Positions 1 to 11,500 of a DNA stretch of 64,000 nt are shown here, piece after piece. How positions within the stretch are numbered: the first letter of the stretch is position 1; each line of letters starts with the position of its first letter. A program made the translations under genes and the position numbers. Source of the stretch: Moringa oleifera (lineage: Eukaryota > Streptophyta > Magnoliopsida > Brassicales > Moringaceae); NCBI GenBank assembly GCA_021397835.1, contig JAJFZO010000034.1, positions 2,792,501 to 2,856,500 of the forward strand, in the 5' to 3' direction. The notes under the pieces were generated by a model. It made no database searches and had not been told where the DNA came from. It saw only the letters and a list, made by a program, of their open reading frames with translations.

Positions 1-878
1 ATGTGACGGGTCAATAGCAACAAAGGCAGCAACGAGGGCAGAGGCTGCACAGCCAGTTGCAGTTATTTTCTGCATCATGGCCACCCCATTATGAGCACCA
101 ATAACTCGCTGTCCATCAGTCACAATGTCCACTGCCCCCGACACTGCAACAATCGCACAGCTTGCTTGAGCCAACGACTTCGCCGCTTCTACAGCATCCG
201 TTGACTCGTGAGTGCTGTCTACACCCTTAGGAAAAACAAATTATACATATATAAGAAAAAAAAAAACATGGAGCAGCATAGAAAATACTAATTACAAGAT
301 CCTAATATTATGAAGAAGAATCATAACCAATAAACCAAAGCAACAGCTTTTCTCATTCACTGCTAACCTATTAACTCCTTAAAGCTGAACAAACTCAAAC
401 AAAAATATAATAATTCAAGGCAAAGTACCTTAGCAGGTCCCGTAGAAGCCTTAGAAAGCGCGATGATCTCAGACCCGTTACCTTTAATAACCGTGGGCTT
501 GAGCTCCACGAGCTCCAAACAGGCCTTTAACCGGAAACGAGAAGACCCAACGGCAACCGGGTCGAGAACCCATGGCTTCCCCAGCTTAGAGGCCAGTTCA
601 GCAGCAACCTTCATGGCCGATAGCCAGTCAGCGGAGAGCGTACCCACGTTAATGCAGAGCGCGTGAACGTTTGGGGTAAAGTCAGGGATTTCATTTGGAC
701 AGTGAACCATGGCCGGTGATGCACCTGCGGAGAGAAGCGTGTTGGCGACGAGATCCATGGACACAAAGTTCGTGATGCACTGGATGAGTGGCGACCGGTG
801 CCGAACGGAGCTCAGGTGAGCCCACGCTCTGGTACCCCACTCCCTCGGATCCAGCTCTTTCCTTGGGTCGGGTTCCAT
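1..878 (-). CDS. thiM: Hydroxyethylthiazole kinase (ThiM), 3' part beyond window
   Basis: Phosphorylates 4-methyl-5-(2-hydroxyethyl)thiazole with ATP (EC 2.7.1.50), the thiazole salvage step of thiamine synthesis. Exon 1 runs 878 to 429 (150 codons, phase 0, donor GTACTT); exon 2 starts at 225 after a CTAAG acceptor and runs off the window at base 1, giving 225 visible residues of a family usually about 260-280 long. Seen: ITNFV near residue 36, ANTLLSAGASPAM, the WVLDPVAVG segment, IKGNGSEI, and in exon 2 VSGAVDIVTDG followed by ITATGCAASAL, which carries the catalytic-Cys region of ribokinase-like thiazole kinases. No clear transit peptide; the start is the first ATG. Exon joining is inferred from splice signals and the continuous family match. 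High confidence. Confidence 0.93.
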
Positions 879-1369
879 TCTGGCACTGCTCTCACGACGT
901 AGAAAGCCGTCTCTTAAATAAATGAAACAGATTTTTTAAAACAGGAAGACAATTTATTTATTTTTCTAGTTTTAAATTTTATATTTAACTTTTTTTGTTC
1001 AGACGGACAATTATGTCCTCTCACCGACTAAAGGAAAGGAACTTATTGAAAATTAACTTTTGGATTTTAATATATCATTTTTGGCAGATTGACAACTATT
1101 ACAATGTGATAATGTTAAAATAATGTTAGATTCGTATAATTTTAGTTTCTGATATTAAAGCTAATATTTGCTAAATAAAAAAAAGATGGCTATGGTAAAA
1201 TACATAAATATCCTCCAAAATTGTCTTAACAATCATAATCTTATATTACACGTATTTTACAGTCAAATTAGAGTTTAAATTTACTTAGCACAAATAATCA
1301 GTTACTTTTCTTTTTTAACTGTAAATTTTATACATAACTTATAAACTTGTTTGCAGACAATAACCACTA
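879..1369. other. Intergenic, upstream of thiM-like gene
   Basis: AT-rich spacer between the minus-strand kinase gene and the tRNA gene. It must contain the kinase promoter. I see no ORF or recognisable repeat in it. Confidence 0.6.
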
Positions 1370-1441
1370 ATCAGAGTGGCGCAGCGGAAGCGTGGTGGGC
1401 CCATAACCCACAGGTCCCAGGATCGAAACCTGGCTCTGATA
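1370..1441 (+). tRNA. tRNA-Met(CAT), cytosolic initiator type
   Basis: A 72-base cloverleaf without intron. Acceptor stem 1370-1376 (ATCAGAG) pairs with 1434-1440 (CTCTGAT), discriminator A1441. The anticodon stem GTGGG/CCCAC encloses the loop CCCATAA, with anticodon CAT at 1402-1404. The T loop is ATCGAAA, so A replaces the usual T at position 54, and C precedes the anticodon; both are initiator hallmarks rather than elongator ones. Upstream there is a TATA-like stretch near 1329-1345 and a CAA motif near 1357, as usual for plant tRNA genes; T runs from about 1460 provide Pol III termination. Confidence 0.96.
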
Positions 1442-1714
1442 AAGAGTGGCTTCCCTGAAATTTTTTCTATTTTTTTCCCTTTAGTTTTTTCATGAACCAT
1501 GGCTAGAAGGCTCTGATCAATAACAGAGAAAACTCACATACTCTATAATGGAAGTGATATTTTCAATAATGGAAGTGGTGGAATCGGTAGTAGTTGTTAT
1601 TTAGAGAAAGCAACCTGAGAGAAAGGAATCCAGAGGAAACACAAATCCGGAAGCAAAGCACGGGGAAATTGACAGAGAGCTCTTTGAATCGAAGGCCACA
1701 TCTCGTCCACAGCA

Positions 1715-4700
1715 ATGCAGAACGCACCACCACCGTCATCCCTGCAACTGCCCTACACAAAAGACAATACCAAGGCCACTGTTTATGTAATCCTCGCCAC
1801 CTCTCTCTTCTCTCTCCTCTTCATCCTCTCTCTTTCTTCGACCTCATCAACCACTAACCCTGCCCGACCCGACCCCCTCCTATTCCCCTCTCGTTCCGCC
1901 CTCGTCACCAAGATGCCCACCGAACCCACACCTCCTTCCATTGCGTACCTTATATCTGGATCATCCGGCGACTCGGCTCGGATTCTACGCCTCCTCTTTG
2001 CCACCTACCACCCTAGGAACCACTACCTTCTCCACCTCGACAGCTTCGCCCCCCAGACAGACCGTGACCGCTTGGCTGTCACTGTCCAATCGGTGCCCGT
2101 CTTTCAAGCTGCCCAAAACGTAGACGTTATTGGCAAGGCTGATTTCGCCTACCCAAAAGGCTCCTCACCGATTTCCTCCACGCTTCACGGTGCCTCCATT
2201 CTATTGCGTTTGTCTGCTAATTGGGACTGGTTCATCAGTCTCAAAGCCGGTGATTACCCGCTGGTTACACAAGACGGTAGATACTTCTCTTTATTTTTGC
2301 AGCCGTTGTAATTTTTTGGCTATCTGTTTTCTCTTTTGGGGTTCTGATTTGTTTGTGATGTGGTTTTGTAGATCTTCTTCACATTTTATCCTATTTGCCT
2401 AAGGACCTCAACTTTGTGAATCATACCAGTTACATTGGCTGGAGAGAGTATGATGCTTCACTCCTTAGACTTATTGCTTTCTAGGGTTTTCTTTTGCAGG
2501 ACTTATTATTGTTTGCCGTTGGGACGAAGGTGACATTGTGATTGATCAATTAGTGAAATGTTGATGATTTAAAATTTCTTTGGGTGTCATAGGTCTAAGC
2601 AGTTGAAACCTATTATTGTTGATCCTGGGCTTTATCTTTTGGAGAAAACTGCCATGTTTTATGCTAGTCAAAAGCGACAATTGCCTAATGCTTTTAGGTT
2701 GTTCTCAGGTATGTTCTTCATTTATGAGCCTGCCTATTAGCCTTTATTTGCTTTCAGTTCTTCATTTAAGCTCAATGGATTAAGTGATAAATTGCTGTGA
2801 GCTATTTAGAAGTACCTATAATCTATTTATGGCATGAAATCGCAATGTGAATTACCTAATTCTAGTTTAATTTCAGATTTTCTGTTCAATATAAAAGTTG
2901 CTAGTTTTTCCTCCAACTATGTAGGGTTGAGTAAATGTGTAATTTTGCCTTAACAAGTCCCTTAGCTTTTCTAGTCATTGAAGATGACCTACGGTGAAAT
3001 AAGAGCATCTTTTTGGTTCAATAGCCTGCAATTTGTGCTAGAGTAGAACCATTATGCTTTCTGAGCATGGGACTGTGGAATGAACCATTAGCTTCTTAAT
3101 TGAATTATCCTTGGAATTTTGGCTGGTGCCAGAGGCATTTAGAGATGGCAGAGTCTCAGACTGCAGTCTTGGTGAACTTGAGTAGGGACAAGAGATCTTC
3201 CGGTCTAACTGTATTTCAACATACTTTTAGAATAAAAAGTTGCGTGGCAGCCTTGGTGAACTTTAGTCTATGCTTGCTCCAGGCTCTTGATGATGCATAG
3301 AGGGGCTACTGTGTAAAATAATACTCCCTATGTTTCTGCTCCCAAAAAACAAACAAAAAAAAAAGAAGATACATAGAGGAGCTAGAGTTCTGGCTTCTTA
3401 TTGTGCTGTTTCAGATCAACAGATTTGTTCCAGTAGATTAAGTCATTATCTATGGTTTAGATTTTGTGTTTGCTTGGTGGTGAAATTGGACAGACATCCT
3501 AGGGATGAAAAACCCAGCTGACTTCTAGTGGAGCAAGTGAGTTTTTGTTGATTTGATTTGCCTATTATGGACAGAAGGGCCAGATGCTGATTTCCCAGAT
3601 TACCATGAGATTTTTAATTTAGTGGTTTTTGGTGCACATGAAGTATTCATGTAGGATGTCCCTAATTAGCATGAGTTTTTCGACAGCTAGAATGCTTACA
3701 ATGTTTCCCTCAGGGGAATGTTTATGACCAGAGTTATTTGTTTACTTCAATAGTCCTAAAGTCTAAAATGTCTATCGATTCCTTGAAATGGTTATGGAAG
3801 CAACCAAATTATGCTGGGAATTTCACCTCTTCTTATTTGCGTTTGTGGGAGATATGCATCATAATATGGTTTCTTTTCTACTTTTGAGAAGTTTCTTCAG
3901 GTGTTAGCACAATATGTCAAACCCAATAAATTGTTTTTCAAATTATGCATATGTGCTGAAGTTCTAAGCAGAATTTAATATGTAACCGTAGATATCTTAA
4001 AACTTTGTATTTTGGAACAATATTATCTCCCGGTCCTCTCTTTCTCTAGGAGCGTTTTTTGTATGGTACTTGAACTTTCATAGCAGATTTCAACCTTTGA
4101 TGCCTTTCTTTGTTGATAGAGGGGCAAAATAGTAGATTCCTATAGTTTCCAATTAGCATCAGGATATTATTACTTCTTAATTGCTATTACTATTTTATAT
4201 CCATTTTATTATGATATTTTCTCTTCTGGCTTTTTTCTTTTTTTTTATCAAAGATATCATCTCCTTTGGTTTGACATTCTCTCGTTGTGAATTTCCTTGC
4301 TATTTTGATTGGCGTATTAGTTGTTTGAGATCTTTTACATGCTTTGTAATAATGCTTAGTAAAAGGAAATGGCAGATCTTTAGTGAATAAAAATTTTGAG
4401 AGTTTTTCTCTCGTTTGGTTCATTGTCTTGGCATGCTTGCTGAATCACAAAGACTTAGACATCTCTTGGCTTAGCACTTTCCATAATCAACAAGGATTTG
4501 ACAATATCATTGTGTGTGATTGAGTTATCTTTTTCCTCATACTCAGCTCCCTACATGACCTATGCAGCATAATATAGTATGTTCTATATTTATAAACTGA
4601 CTACTCTATTGCCGCTGCGATGAAACAAGTGTGTTAAATTGGTGTGTACCTGTTCCAGATAGTATCTCCATACCTGTGTATCCTAATTGCATATCAGTAA

Positions 4701-5350
4701 TTTTTAAGAATGACTACATTATCTGAGGCCAGCCAATTTGACTGTCAAAACTTCACCTTAGTTGCCAGCATGCTATTTACAGAGCAAACAGAAACTGTGA
4801 AGCTCATTCTGAGGGATTTTCTTTTTCTTTTGCAGGTCCGTCTTTCTCTATTTTAAGTCGTAATTTTATGGAGTTCTGCATCCTGGGTACAGACAACTTT
4901 CCGAGGACTCTGCTGATGTATTTGTCAAACAGTCCTTCATCCCTTTCCAACTACTTCCCCACTGTCCTCTGTAATTCATGGCAGTTTAACAGGACTATCA
5001 TAAACCATAACTTACTATATGTAGCTTTCAATGACTCCTCCAAAGAGAAACACCGCCAACTCAATTCTGAGGAATTTGATGCTATGGTTCATAGTGGAGC
5101 AGCTTTTTCCACACAATTCCAGTTTGATGATCCAGTCCTTGATCGTATTGACCGTGAGATTTTGGAACGGAGCCCAGGGAAAGTTGTGCCCGGTGGATGG
5201 TGCTTAGGTGAGCCTGGAAATGGTTCTTGTTCGGTCTGGGGTGATGCTGATATTTTGAGGCCTGGTCCAGGGGCAAGAAGACTGGAAAAACATATCGTTG
5301 AATTGCTCTCAGATGGTCAATTTCGATCTCACCAATGCATAGTCGAATGA
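1715..5350 (+). CDS. GT14-family glycosyltransferase (GlcAT14/BC10-like)
   Basis: Golgi type II membrane glycosyltransferase of CAZy family GT14. Characterised Arabidopsis relatives (GlcAT14A-C) add glucuronic acid to arabinogalactan proteins. Exons: 1715-2276, 2372-2447, 2593-2708, 4836-5350; phases 1, 2, 1 all match and give 422 residues. Seen: a hydrophobic anchor at about 22-41, then the Branch domain from about residue 75 (SIAYLISG), a DYPLVTQDDLL segment, KDLNFVNHTSYIGW, PIIVDPGLY, a cluster around CILGTDNFPRTLLMY, SGAAFSTQF, and PGGWCLG near the C terminus. The third intron is about 2.1 kb. The usual SASDYPL is KAGDYPL here. The specific acceptor is inferred from the family only. Confidence 0.93.
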
Positions 5351-6460
5351 CCTGGCCCATTAGAGAAAAAACCAGGTAGAGAAAAAGGAAAACTGGAAAG
5401 GACAGATGTTTTCCTTTCACAATGTGAAAATTTAGAAGAAATTAATTACAACCTGCCAATTTTTGTAGCTTAAGTAAATCCTTAGGTCATTGACGTTAAG
5501 ATTTTTTGTGAAGTGAGCTGCAAATCTATGTTATTATTAGAGCTGAACAGTGTTCCCTGAATAAGGAATGTGAAGCTGAGTCCTGGGAGAAGGATGCTGA
5601 GGATCTGGCAGCCAAACCAATTTTGCTTGGTAAGCTACGGTGCTTGAGGATCCTTTCTGTATCATGTATTGCAGTCTGACTGCGCAAACACTGCCGAATT
5701 ATAGCAGAATTCAATGCATCTGAATTTTGGAATTCAAGGTGCTTAGTTACATACTTGTTCCAATCAGATGATATGCCACCATTCATTGTGTCGCTATTGA
5801 TTTATTAGGAATTTCTTGAATCACTTTCTGACTATCGATTTTGTTGTGTGCATGCCCTTGTATATTTTCATCCATTGAACTGCTGTTTGGACTACTATTC
5901 TCCCCAGGTATCAGTACCTATTTGATCAACAATTGGTCTAAGGTTGCTACTATCCTCTGTTCTTTGCTGTTCTCACATCTTTCAAATATTTTCGAAGCTT
6001 TTATCCCTCTTGGGTTTCATTGTTTAAAAGTATAGAGTAGGCCATCCTAAAATATCGAGCAATTTCAGATGGTTTGCAGAGTCAGCAGATCGTGGTTGCA
6101 AATTTTCATATCATGGGAAGGAGATTATGCATTTCTTGCTTGCCCTCTAGGGGATATGCTTTTAGTGTTGTATATGATTGAGGAGGCTAAAAGATAAATC
6201 CAATTTTATGAATCAATAAAGAACCACCATTCAGATGCAAAGTTGGATTCATGTCCATTAATCATACATGGCAGAAACAAGTAACGTGTGGATGATATTC
6301 AAGGATTCGGCAGTGAAAAACTTCCACTCTTTCTAAGCTATCTACAATGAGACATTCTCTTCCGCAATTGGTATCCTTGCCAATCAAAATGCCCAAGCAT
6401 TTGAACAACATACAGAAAAGGAAGAATTTAAAGGAAACACCCATTTTGGCATTCAGCAAT
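5351..6460. other. Convergent intergenic region / 3' UTRs
   Basis: Lies between the 3' ends of two converging genes (GT14 on plus, NifU-C-like on minus). It probably holds both 3' UTRs and polyadenylation sites. Short ORFs here have no family resemblance. Confidence 0.5.
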
Positions 6461-7527
6461 TCAGAAATTTTCTGGGCTGTCATCCAATTGTTTCTCATCC
6501 TCTATATCAACCTCCAAGATTTCCTGGGAAATAAACAAGACCCACATAACAATGATCAATCAGCAAAAGAGCAAAATGTTTATCTCTTTAACCTCTCACT
6601 AAACGGAAAACATTGAGGTTTAAGAAGTCAGACAATTACTCACAGGGATCCTCTGCTTTAAGTAGTTTCCAATTCTTGCAAGAACAGTGGATCGCTTGTG
6701 CCAAAACCGCCCCTTGAGGCTGATCTTCACAAATGGCCCATCCAATTCAGCCAGTTCAACCTGTCCTACAATACACTTTAACCTTCTTCTAAGTACCTAC
6801 TTTACAAAGTAAAATTAAATAAGAGAAATCAAAGCCATAGAGTACCTTAGGAGGAGTCACCTGTTATGCCAACTTCAGCATCAAACAGTTGGCCAAGCTG
6901 CAAAATGCAGAACACAATGTATGTTTCTCTTAACACACCTCATATTTCAAAGCGACAGCCACAATTAGTTTAAATAGTGAAGATATTATGTAAAGATTTG
7001 CCTTTTAACAAATTAGATTTCAGTAGATGCAATGGTGTATACTGTAGGGAAAAAAAAACTGAACTGTCTACAGACAGATTGTTTGCGTGAAGCCTGATCC
7101 CCTTGTGACCCGATGGAATCCCAGATGAAGCATTTGATTCCAAAACGATGAAGAAAGAGACTTTGGAATGTCTCCTATTCTGTTTGCTGTACAAGGATCA
7201 TTTATGACAGACCTCTGTGAGAGAGAGAGAGAGAGAGAGACTTGCCTCAACACGGGCATCTGCCAAGACCTGTCTGACATTGTCTTCTGTCAAGTCCAGA
7301 GGTGGGAGTGGAACCCCCGCTGATGCTGCTGCTACTGCTACTGTTCTTGTGGTTGTTGTTCTTGATATCCATGGCGGAAATCTTGAAGATTTTGTGGTGG
7401 TACTGATACCAGTATTTGGTCTCAGTTGTGGACGTAATAGGAGCGTGGGCCTGGCTCTCGCTTTACCAGACAACACAAGTGGTGGTGATCTATGATAATG
7501 CAGACAATGGAGATCCAACAGCTCCAT
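6461..7527 (-). CDS. Plastid NifU-C/Fe-S assembly-like protein
   Basis: Exons on the minus strand: 7527-7246, 6897-6861, 6765-6644, 6523-6461; the frame is kept and yields 167 residues. The first about 75 residues are rich in Arg, Ser and Thr and poor in acidic residues, as in chloroplast transit peptides. The mature part begins at LPPLDLTEDNVRQVL and continues through QLFDAEVGITG, VELAELDGPFVKI, RFWHKRSTVLARIGNYL and EILEVDIEDE, ending DDSPENF. This matches a small conserved plant plastid protein whose opening resembles the NifU C-terminal (FSCA) fold; it lacks the CxxC of true NFU scaffolds. Function unproven. Intron 1 starts GCAAGT rather than GT, immediately followed by a CT repeat. Introns 2 and 3 are GT-AG. 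Confidence 0.85.
7217..7240. repeat. (GA)n microsatellite in intron 1
   Basis: Perfect GA dinucleotide run that reads as (CT)n on the coding strand of the NifU-C-like gene, starting directly after the GCAAGT donor. Confidence 0.9.
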
Positions 7528-8592
7528 TGAAGATGGGATCCTCTCTTCCCTTCCAATTCAGAGCAGCAAAGGATGATCATTATCATTATCATCATATTGG
7601 AGATAAAGTGGCTCAAGTTTGTGTTGGTGCTCCCGTGGCCATTTCTCCACCGTCCCTTTTCTAAAAACATGTCTTCTATCCAAATTCCTTCAGACCATTT
7701 CTTATCTTTTCTTTCAGAGTTCATATAACAAGATAGAATTTTTGCATTTTACTGGTCTTTTTAAGCCTAGTCTTTTGAAGATGTCATAGGCTCAAAATTG
7801 TTTATCCATTTTGGTCGATCTTATCCAATTAAAAAATTTTACCTGAAAAAAAAATGCTTAAAGAGAAGCAAAACACATTTTGGAATTCTAATTCAACAGT
7901 CAACAACCCTAATCCATTAGTTTATTATCTTCCCTTTCATTCTCCTTTTAACAATTGATGATCCTCCCTAAACCTGGTACCAAGAGGTAGATGGGATACA
8001 GCAAAACCTCCATAATTCAGAAACAGAAAAAATTCAGGTTGGAGCCAACCTTCTATATATGATCATATTTATGCCAAATTTGAGACTTTCATGATTGCAA
8101 ATCTTTGGAAGAGAAGCCATGCTTGAAGTGAACCCAGAACAGGTGCAGTACCCTCTTTTGGTTTTCCAAGAATATACAGGGAAGAAATGCAAACAAAAGA
8201 ATCTTGAGTTTATTGAGAAAAATAGTTACATAAGGCTAACAAAGTCATTATGATGTCAACAGATGAGAAAGAAATGGATTAATTGCTGGTAGCAGCTAAA
8301 TGGTGACCACAAATTTAACTCTTTCTCTAAAGGGCTTCATGATACACAAACTGATCTCTCTAGAGTCTGCTGAAGTCCCGTAATCTAAATTTCATCTGAT
8401 AACTTACAAGGGACTTTGGGGCTTTTGAGGTATGAACACCTCCCTCTCACAATTACAAGAGCAGATATTGGTTTCCTTCTACTCAAATCTCTTTCTGAGT
8501 AAATAAACTTCTCTAATCTTCATAAAGGCGTTGTTATCCGGTGGCTGCAAAAACCCTGTCTCTCACCCTCTTCGTGGCCTCCTTATATTTTA
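7528..8592. other. Intergenic: upstream of NifU-C-like gene and 3' UTR of PAM71-like gene
   Basis: Contains the promoter and 5' UTR of the NifU-C-like gene (ORFs just above 7527 are out of frame) and, toward 8300-8592, the probable 3' UTR of the PAM71-like gene. No separate gene is supported. Confidence 0.5.
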
Positions 8593-11500
8593 CTAGAAAA
8601 CTCCAAAAAATGTGGCAGCAGCGAAGACTAGAAACAAGGCTCCACCAACATAACCAACCTGGAAAAATGGACAAATTGAATTGCCATCAACCTACAAGTT
8701 TCAATGACATAATGGAGAAGAAAATGTTGCAATTCTTACCAGTTTTTCAGAAATGTAGTTTGCAAGAAAAGCTCCTCCTAGGATTGCGAAAGATGTAGCA
8801 AGTAGGTGTCCTGCAATGGCTCCACTTGCCACACCCCATGGAGACTGTAACGGAGAAAAAGGAAGACGTTATTGTGAATAGTTCTGAATCATGGAGGAAT
8901 AAATCTATTGTGTGAACTAAAGTTTGCTAAGTTGCACCTGTGCAGCACCAAGAGCAATTGTTGCAAGCATTGAACGATCTCCCCATTCCTATGATCAAAT
9001 CATGGCATGATAAGTGATTTTAACCAGCTGCTTATGAAAATAAAAGCTGTTATAATTGTGTATGCCATAATCTAAGTGCCACATCTTGGTATGATGGACC
9101 TCCTCATATTTATACACGGTATTTCAGTAGAGCTCCCTTGTAACAAAGTTATAATCATGAAAAAATTGCTTAAATGACCTTTTCTGGGTGAAATAATGGC
9201 AGCAACCTGAAAGCAAGTATCTGTTGCCCAACATAAGATCTTTTAGGAGAAAGGACGAAAAGATGCTTACGGCAAAGAATACAAGGCTGAATGACTTCCA
9301 GAGAATTTCAAGTGGATTTGTGAGCCGTTTTGACACCTGAAGATAATACAAAAAGAAATCGCCATTAAAATATATTATTCAGTGCATGAGCATGCATAAG
9401 TACATGTGGAAACACAAAGATCTGCCAAAATCATGATGGAAATAATGAAGCACGCACAAATGCTACTGGAAAAAATACTTAGCATATAACCTTTTCTTTC
9501 ACAAGCTCCTCAGCTTCAGCAAGTTCATCAAGTTCTGGGCTGCTGTTGTCACCACTCTTTACTGCAGTTGGAGGAAGGTCCCATGCATCTTTAATAGATT
9601 TCAAGCCAAATAACATCAGAAGAGCTATTGCTGCATATTCTCCAATTGGCAAAGCTGTTTGGTGACCACAGGACGACAGAGATATCAGATCATTAAGCAC
9701 GTGACATTAAATGCAAGATTATAGTACATCATATCAAAAATATCATGTCTCAAAGTTAGGGAGCTTAGTTAAATTTGCAATTTCATATGTATCTTCATAA
9801 ATTATAGCAGAATATCAGGAGAAAGAAGATGGTTCAAATTGATCGCAGCTGTGGACATGCAGCCTATTTTAGTTCATCCTCATTTATCCTACCAAAATAT
9901 TCATGGAAGTTAATATGAAACTGTAAGGATGGTGATTTTTCTTCATAGTCATTCTTAGTGACCAACTAGTTCATTCCATCCCTTATCTATACATAGATGG
10001 ACCTATCTGAGCATGCCAAAAGTTATCTTTTTTTCCCATTGTCTTTACAGGTCTAAACTTTCTGAAGAGAAGACCTTCCAATTGGTTAGGCCTAAGGAAT
10101 TCCATTTCTAATAAAAAAAAGAAATACCAAGATTGACCAGATTAAACTGCAGTGCACCTCTGTTTATCTGTAAATGATAACAGCATCATCATGACAAATA
10201 TTTTTGGCATAAGTTACAGACACAATGACTTAGAGGTTGCACCAGTAGAGAGGATAACCATGTTTATAATGATGACTTTATAATTCGCAGAAGGAACAAC
10301 AAAGTGAAGAGTAATGCTATTCAAGAAACTATTCCAATAAGGACAGAAACAGGCATGGGGAATGTTGGTTAAGGCTATGAGGAAAAAAGAAGATGACTGA
10401 TAGGCTGATAAAGATACTGCATCAAAGAGCGAGGCATTAATGTGTAGAGCAGAACCCATACATTGAAAATATAGCTTTCTTAAGCTGGACTAATGAACTA
10501 TGGCCGTGAAATTATTATGTTGAGAATTTAACATTTTTGCATGAATATAAAGCACTAGTATTACTCTTTAACTACCCATTGTGTTGATGTTGTTGCCTCC
10601 GATCGAAATAATTATCAACCTCTTTACCAAGGCAATCAGGATGATAGATGGCAAAAACTACAACTTACTTGTCTGAAATTGCGCAGGTACTGACTGGAAT
10701 ATCCTTCCAATTACAACTGACAAGATTGTCATAAGAGATAAAGCAGCCATGGACCCCAAAAGAACCTTGCAAACAATTTCATGGATGTCATTAATAAATA
10801 GAAGTTCCATTCATCTAAAAAATTCCTACTTAGAAAGTCATTCCACAGATGATGTCTTCATTATACATGTTGAGGGTTGACTAAAGATCCTTGATAAAGA
10901 TGTATCTCACTTATTCAGCTGTAATCCTAACCTAGAACGAGTCATTAAGTCAAAAAATTTTAACACTGAGACTATTAAAGCTTTATTTTCTATACTCAAC
11001 CTTCATTTTTCACTAAAGAATCAGTAAATATAACAGGAAATTTTGCTGTCTGAATGGATCCTTACCTTAGAACTTTTATTACTAGAAGAAACAAGAGTTT
11101 TGTTCCAAGAAAGACAAAAGAAAAAGAAACACAGTGCCATACATATAACATCATTCAAGGGCGAAAGAAAACTTATAAACAATTAAGAAAATAGAGAGTA
11201 TAAAATGAGCATAATAATATGTGCCTGAGCGAGACAGAGAAACAGAGAAAAACTTAGGAGAGAACATACCAGCACTCTCTCATATTGCATGGCCAAGAGT
11301 GCAGCAATAAAAAATGTCTGGCAACAAACAAAAAGTGTGATCTAAGGCCCAATTCATAATCTAGAAGCAGATGTATAATTGTTATGGCAATTATATAGCC
11401 ACGGGAATTATTGATAACTATGAGATACAAGCTTCCACAGAAATTTCTCATGTTCAATATTTCCAATATGATAACATGTACATCCAATCAGTAAAACATG

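Noticed and set aside
5082..5420. 112-codon minus-strand ORF
   Set aside because: Shadow of the last GT14 exon.
7422..7724. 100-codon minus-strand ORF overlapping the NifU-C-like start
   Set aside because: Different frame from the conserved protein; 5' UTR sequence.
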